Source: Bacilli bacterium (lineage in GTDB: Bacteria; Bacillota_I; Bacilli_A; RF39; UBA660). From it: DNA of 7,823 nucleotides. Positions 5,387 to 7,823 of this stretch are shown piece by piece. A program made the translations under genes and the position numbers. The notes below the pieces were generated by a model that worked only from the letters and a program-made list of their open reading frames with translations, was not told the DNA's origin and did no database searches. Location of the stretch: positions 1 through 7,823 of the forward strand of contig CAAENH010000042.1 in the NCBI GenBank assembly GCA_900757295.1, given 5' to 3'. Each line of letters begins with the position of its first letter. Position 1 is the first letter of the stretch.

Positions 5387-5815
5387 ATGGAAGTAAAAAT
5401 AAACAAAGATATTAGAGAATTTAGTGAGAGTATATTTTTTGGACTGTCTTTAAGGCAGTTCATTTTTTCTGTAATAGCTTGTATTGTTGCAGTTGTTTTA
5501 TATTTTGCACTCAAACCATATTTAGGGTTAGAAACTTTATCGTGGATTTGTATATTAGGTGCTGCACCTTTTGCTGTACTTGGATTTGTTAAATATAACG
5601 GAATGACAGCAGAAAAGTTTATTGTTGCAGTAATAAAATCAGAGTTTTTGACACCTAAAAAATTAACATTTAAAGCAACAAATATATATGCCCAAAACTT
5701 TAAACCAACTATTGATAAAAAGTTAAAACAAAGTTTGCTAAAACCACAGAAAAAGAAGAAAGAAAAGAAAGATAAAAAGAAGAAAAAGGAGGTAAAAAAT
5801 AATGAGAACTCTTAA
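5387..5815 (+). CDS. PrgI family / VirB3-like membrane protein
   Basis: The 142-residue protein starts MEVKINKDIREFSESIFFGLS, given here as residues 1-21, followed by two adjacent membrane segments (about 22-43 and 50-68). A cytoplasmic region with EKFIVAVIKSEFLTPKKL (76-93) follows, then a strongly basic tail of Lys runs (about 121-136). The short N terminus plus SLRQFIF just before the first helix is typical of PrgI family proteins, which precede the VirB4 ATPase gene in Gram-positive conjugation systems and are taken as VirB3 equivalents. Its expected job is to link the VirB4 ATPase to the membrane channel. AAGGAGG at 5372-5378 lies 8 nt before ATG 5387, within the end of the preceding gene. 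The Lys-Glu codons of the tail in turn make the ribosome binding site of the VirB4 gene, which begins 14 nt before this gene ends. Confidence 0.9.
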   Translation: MEVKINKDIREFSESIFFGLSLRQFIFSVIACIVAVVLYFALKPYLGLETLSWICILGAAPFAVLGFVKYNGMTAEKFIVAVIKSEFLTPKKLTFKATNIYAQNFKPTIDKKLKQSLLKPQKKKKEKKDKKKKKEVKNNENS

Positions 5816-7823
5816 TAAGATTTTTAAATTAGATAAAGAAAAATTTAAAATACCGAGATGTGTTCAAGATATTATTCCAATAAAAGCAATATGGGAAGAT
5901 GGAATTTTTCAAGTAAGTAAAAATAAATTTTCAAAATCATTTAAGTTTATGGATATAAATTATGCAGTTGCTAGTAAAGAAGATAAAGAGGCAATGTTTT
6001 TAGATTATTCTGATTTATTAAATTCATTAGATGTTGGAGCAATAACTAAAATTACAATAAATAATAGAAGAATAAATAAATTAGATTTTGAAAAAACAAT
6101 ATTACTAGATGAAAGCAATGATGAACTTAATGATTATAGAAAAGAATATAATAAAATGCTTGTATCTCAAGCAAAAAATGCAAATGAGATAGTGCAAGAA
6201 AAGATAATAACAATATCTGTTTATAAGAAAAATGTCGAAGAAGCTCGAAATTATTTTAATAGAGCAGGTAGTGAATTGATAAGCAGATTTAATACATTAG
6301 GTTCAAAATGCGTTGAATTAGATGCAAAAGAAAGATTAAGAATAGCACACGACTTTTATAGAACAGGAGAAGAAACTTCTTTTAGGTTTGATATACACGA
6401 AACAATGAAAAAAGGTCATAATTTCAAAGATTTTATTTGTCCTGATACAGTAGAATTGGAAAGAGATTACTTTAAAATGGGAGATAGATATGGGAGAGTA
6501 TTATTCTTAAAGGAATATTCTAGTTATATCAATGATGATATGGTAACAGAGCTTACAGACTTAAATAAAAATATGATGTTATCAATAGATGTTATTCCAA
6601 TACCAATGGACGAGGCAGTAAAAGAGGCAGAAAATCGTAGATTAGGTGTAGAAACTAATATTACAAACTGGCAGAGAAAACAGAATGCTCAAAATAATTT
6701 TTCTGCAATAATACCTTATGATATGGAACAACAAAGAAATGACTCAAAAGAAATGTTAGATGACTTGACTATTCGTGACCAAAGAATGTTTTTAGGAGTT
6801 ATTACAATGGTAATAACAGAAGAATCAAAAGAAAAATTAGAAAGTGTGACAGATGCAATTTTAAAAATAGCTAGTAAAAATCTATGTCAGCTTGGAATAT
6901 TAAGATTTCAACAATTAGATGGACTTAACACAGTATTACCGTTTGGAGTTAGAAAAATAGATGCAGTAAGAACTTTAACTACTGAAAGTTTAGCAGTATT
7001 TATGCCATTCAAAGTGCAAGAAATTAGGCACGAGAATGGTATTTTTTATGGTCAAAATGCTATTAGTAAAAATATGATTATTGCAGATAGAAGACAACTT
7101 TTAAATGGAAACTCATTCATTTTGGGAGTATCTGGTAGTGGTAAATCATTTGCAGGAAAGCAAGAAATAACTTCAATAAGATTACGAGATCCAAATGCAG
7201 ACATTATTTTAATAGACCCAGAATCCGAATATGCACCACTTGTTAAATCTTTAGGTGGAGAGGTAATTAAAATATCAGCAGTAAGTAATAATCACATAAA
7301 TGCAATGGATATGAACTCTCAATATGGAGATGGAGCAAATCCAGTAATATTAAAATCTGAATTTATATTATCTTTGTGTGAACAACTAATTGGTAGTGGA
7401 AATCTCGGACCGAAACAAAAATCAATAATTGATAGATGTACGGCAAATGTTTATAGAGTATTCCAACAAGGAAATTATCAAGGAATACCACCAACTCTGC
7501 AAGATTTTAGAGAAGAACTATTGAAACAACCAGAAGATGAGGCAAAAGAAATAGCACTTGCAATAGAATTATTTACAAATGGTTCTTTAAATACATTTGC
7601 TATGAACACTAATGTAAATACATCTAATAGTTTAATATGCTATGATATTTTAGAATTAGGTAAACAATTACAACCAATAGGAATGTTAGTAGTATTAGAT
7701 TCTATATTGAATAGAATTACTGCTAATAGAACAAAAGGAAAAAATACTTATATTTTCATTGATGAAATATATTTATTATTCCAATATGAATATTCTGCAA
7801 ATTTCTTATTTACACTTTGGAAA
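5802..7823 (+). CDS. VirB4-type conjugation ATPase (CD1110 family), 3' end outside window
   Basis: Translation from ATG 5802 stays open through 674 codons to the last base of the window, so the C terminus is missing. Homologues are usually somewhat under 800 residues from memory, so perhaps 100 or so are absent. The N-terminal region has VQDIIPIKAIWEDGIFQVS (about 21-39), a hallmark start for this family. Walker A is GVSGSGKSF (442-450, Lys448), followed by ILIDPESEY (469-477) and Walker B TYIFIDEIYLLF with Asp654-Glu655. VirB4 proteins are cytoplasmic, membrane-associated ATPases that drive assembly of and transfer through the type IV channel. AAGGAGG at 5786-5792, inside the PrgI gene, sits 9 nt before the ATG. 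The 14-nt overlap suggests translational coupling with the VirB3-like partner. No frameshift or missing motif is seen in the part present. Confidence 0.95.
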   Translation, partial: MRTLNKIFKLDKEKFKIPRCVQDIIPIKAIWEDGIFQVSKNKFSKSFKFMDINYAVASKEDKEAMFLDYSDLLNSLDVGAITKITINNRRINKLDFEKTILLDESNDELNDYRKEYNKMLVSQAKNANEIVQEKIITISVYKKNVEEARNYFNRAGSELISRFNTLGSKCVELDAKERLRIAHDFYRTGEETSFRFDIHETMKKGHNFKDFICPDTVELERDYFKMGDRYGRVLFLKEYSSYINDDMVTELTDLNKNMMLSIDVIPIPMDEAVKEAENRRLGVETNITNWQRKQNAQNNFSAIIPYDMEQQRNDSKEMLDDLTIRDQRMFLGVITMVITEESKEKLESVTDAILKIASKNLCQLGILRFQQLDGLNTVLPFGVRKIDAVRTLTTESLAVFMPFKVQEIRHENGIFYGQNAISKNMIIADRRQLLNGNSFILGVSGSGKSFAGKQEITSIRLRDPNADIILIDPESEYAPLVKSLGGEVIKISAVSNNHINAMDMNSQYGDGANPVILKSEFILSLCEQLIGSGNLGPKQKSIIDRCTANVYRVFQQGNYQGIPPTLQDFREELLKQPEDEAKEIALAIELFTNGSLNTFAMNTNVNTSNSLICYDILELGKQLQPIGMLVVLDSILNRITANRTKGKNTYIFIDEIYLLFQYEYSANFLFTLWK

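Noticed and set aside
5290..5514. Open frame of 74 codons on the - strand across the PrgI start
   Set aside because: It crosses a gene boundary antisense to both genes and has no family resemblance.
1..7823. CRISPR array, tRNA, rRNA, insertion sequence or group II intron
   Set aside because: No regular repeat-spacer pattern, RNA gene fold, transposase or intron-encoded protein was seen; nearly all bases are accounted for by conjugation genes.
1..7823. An entirely new defence or mobile system
   Set aside because: Gene content and order fit the known Tn1549-type conjugation module; novelty is limited to the unrecognised accessory proteins and the possible control sites.

Overview
The window is an AT-rich stretch, roughly 30% GC by eye, with strong AAGGAGG-type ribosome binding sites, TAA/TAG/TGA stops and densely packed genes all on the + strand. 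Together with the gene families present, this points to a low-GC Firmicute, most likely a member of the Clostridia. It is the conjugation module of an integrative conjugative element (ICE) of the Tn1549 / Clostridioides difficile CTn type. No integrase, excisionase, cargo gene, oriT or att site could be recognised, so the ends of the element lie outside the window.

Layout: bases 2-595 are the C-terminal end of the relaxase. A PcfB/DUF3801 protein (603-1367) and an unrecognised 71-residue protein (1381-1596) follow. Next is the VirD4-type coupling protein (1583-3413), broken by a one-base frameshift near 2112-2117 that places Walker A and Walker B in different frames. An intrinsic terminator (3412-3456) follows. 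The second block holds a small exported VirB2/Maff2-like membrane protein (3492-3830), a free-standing hairpin (3834-3856), a VirB6-like polytopic protein of the CD0415/CD1112 family (about 3887-4714), an unrecognised 219-residue soluble protein (4727-5386), a PrgI/VirB3-like protein (5387-5815) and a VirB4-type ATPase (5802 to the window end, truncated by the window).

How the genes work together (family knowledge applied to this locus): the relaxase nicks and carries the DNA strand. PcfB is probably a relaxosome or coupling accessory. VirD4 docks the complex at the membrane. VirB2-, VirB3-, VirB4- and VirB6-like proteins form the Gram-positive type IV secretion channel. Genes are joined by very short gaps or overlaps. 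Both ATPase genes start 14 nt inside the preceding gene, and several Shine-Dalgarno sequences are encoded in the Lys/Glu-rich tail of the gene before.

The overall system is a known type. The points most worth a second look are the coupling-protein frameshift, the terminator and hairpin that set off the pilin-like gene, the start-stop codon pair overlapping the probable GTG start of the VirB6-like gene, the unrecognised 219-residue protein with an internal start signal, and a GC-rich patch within the PcfB gene. No gap without a gene exceeds 100 bases.
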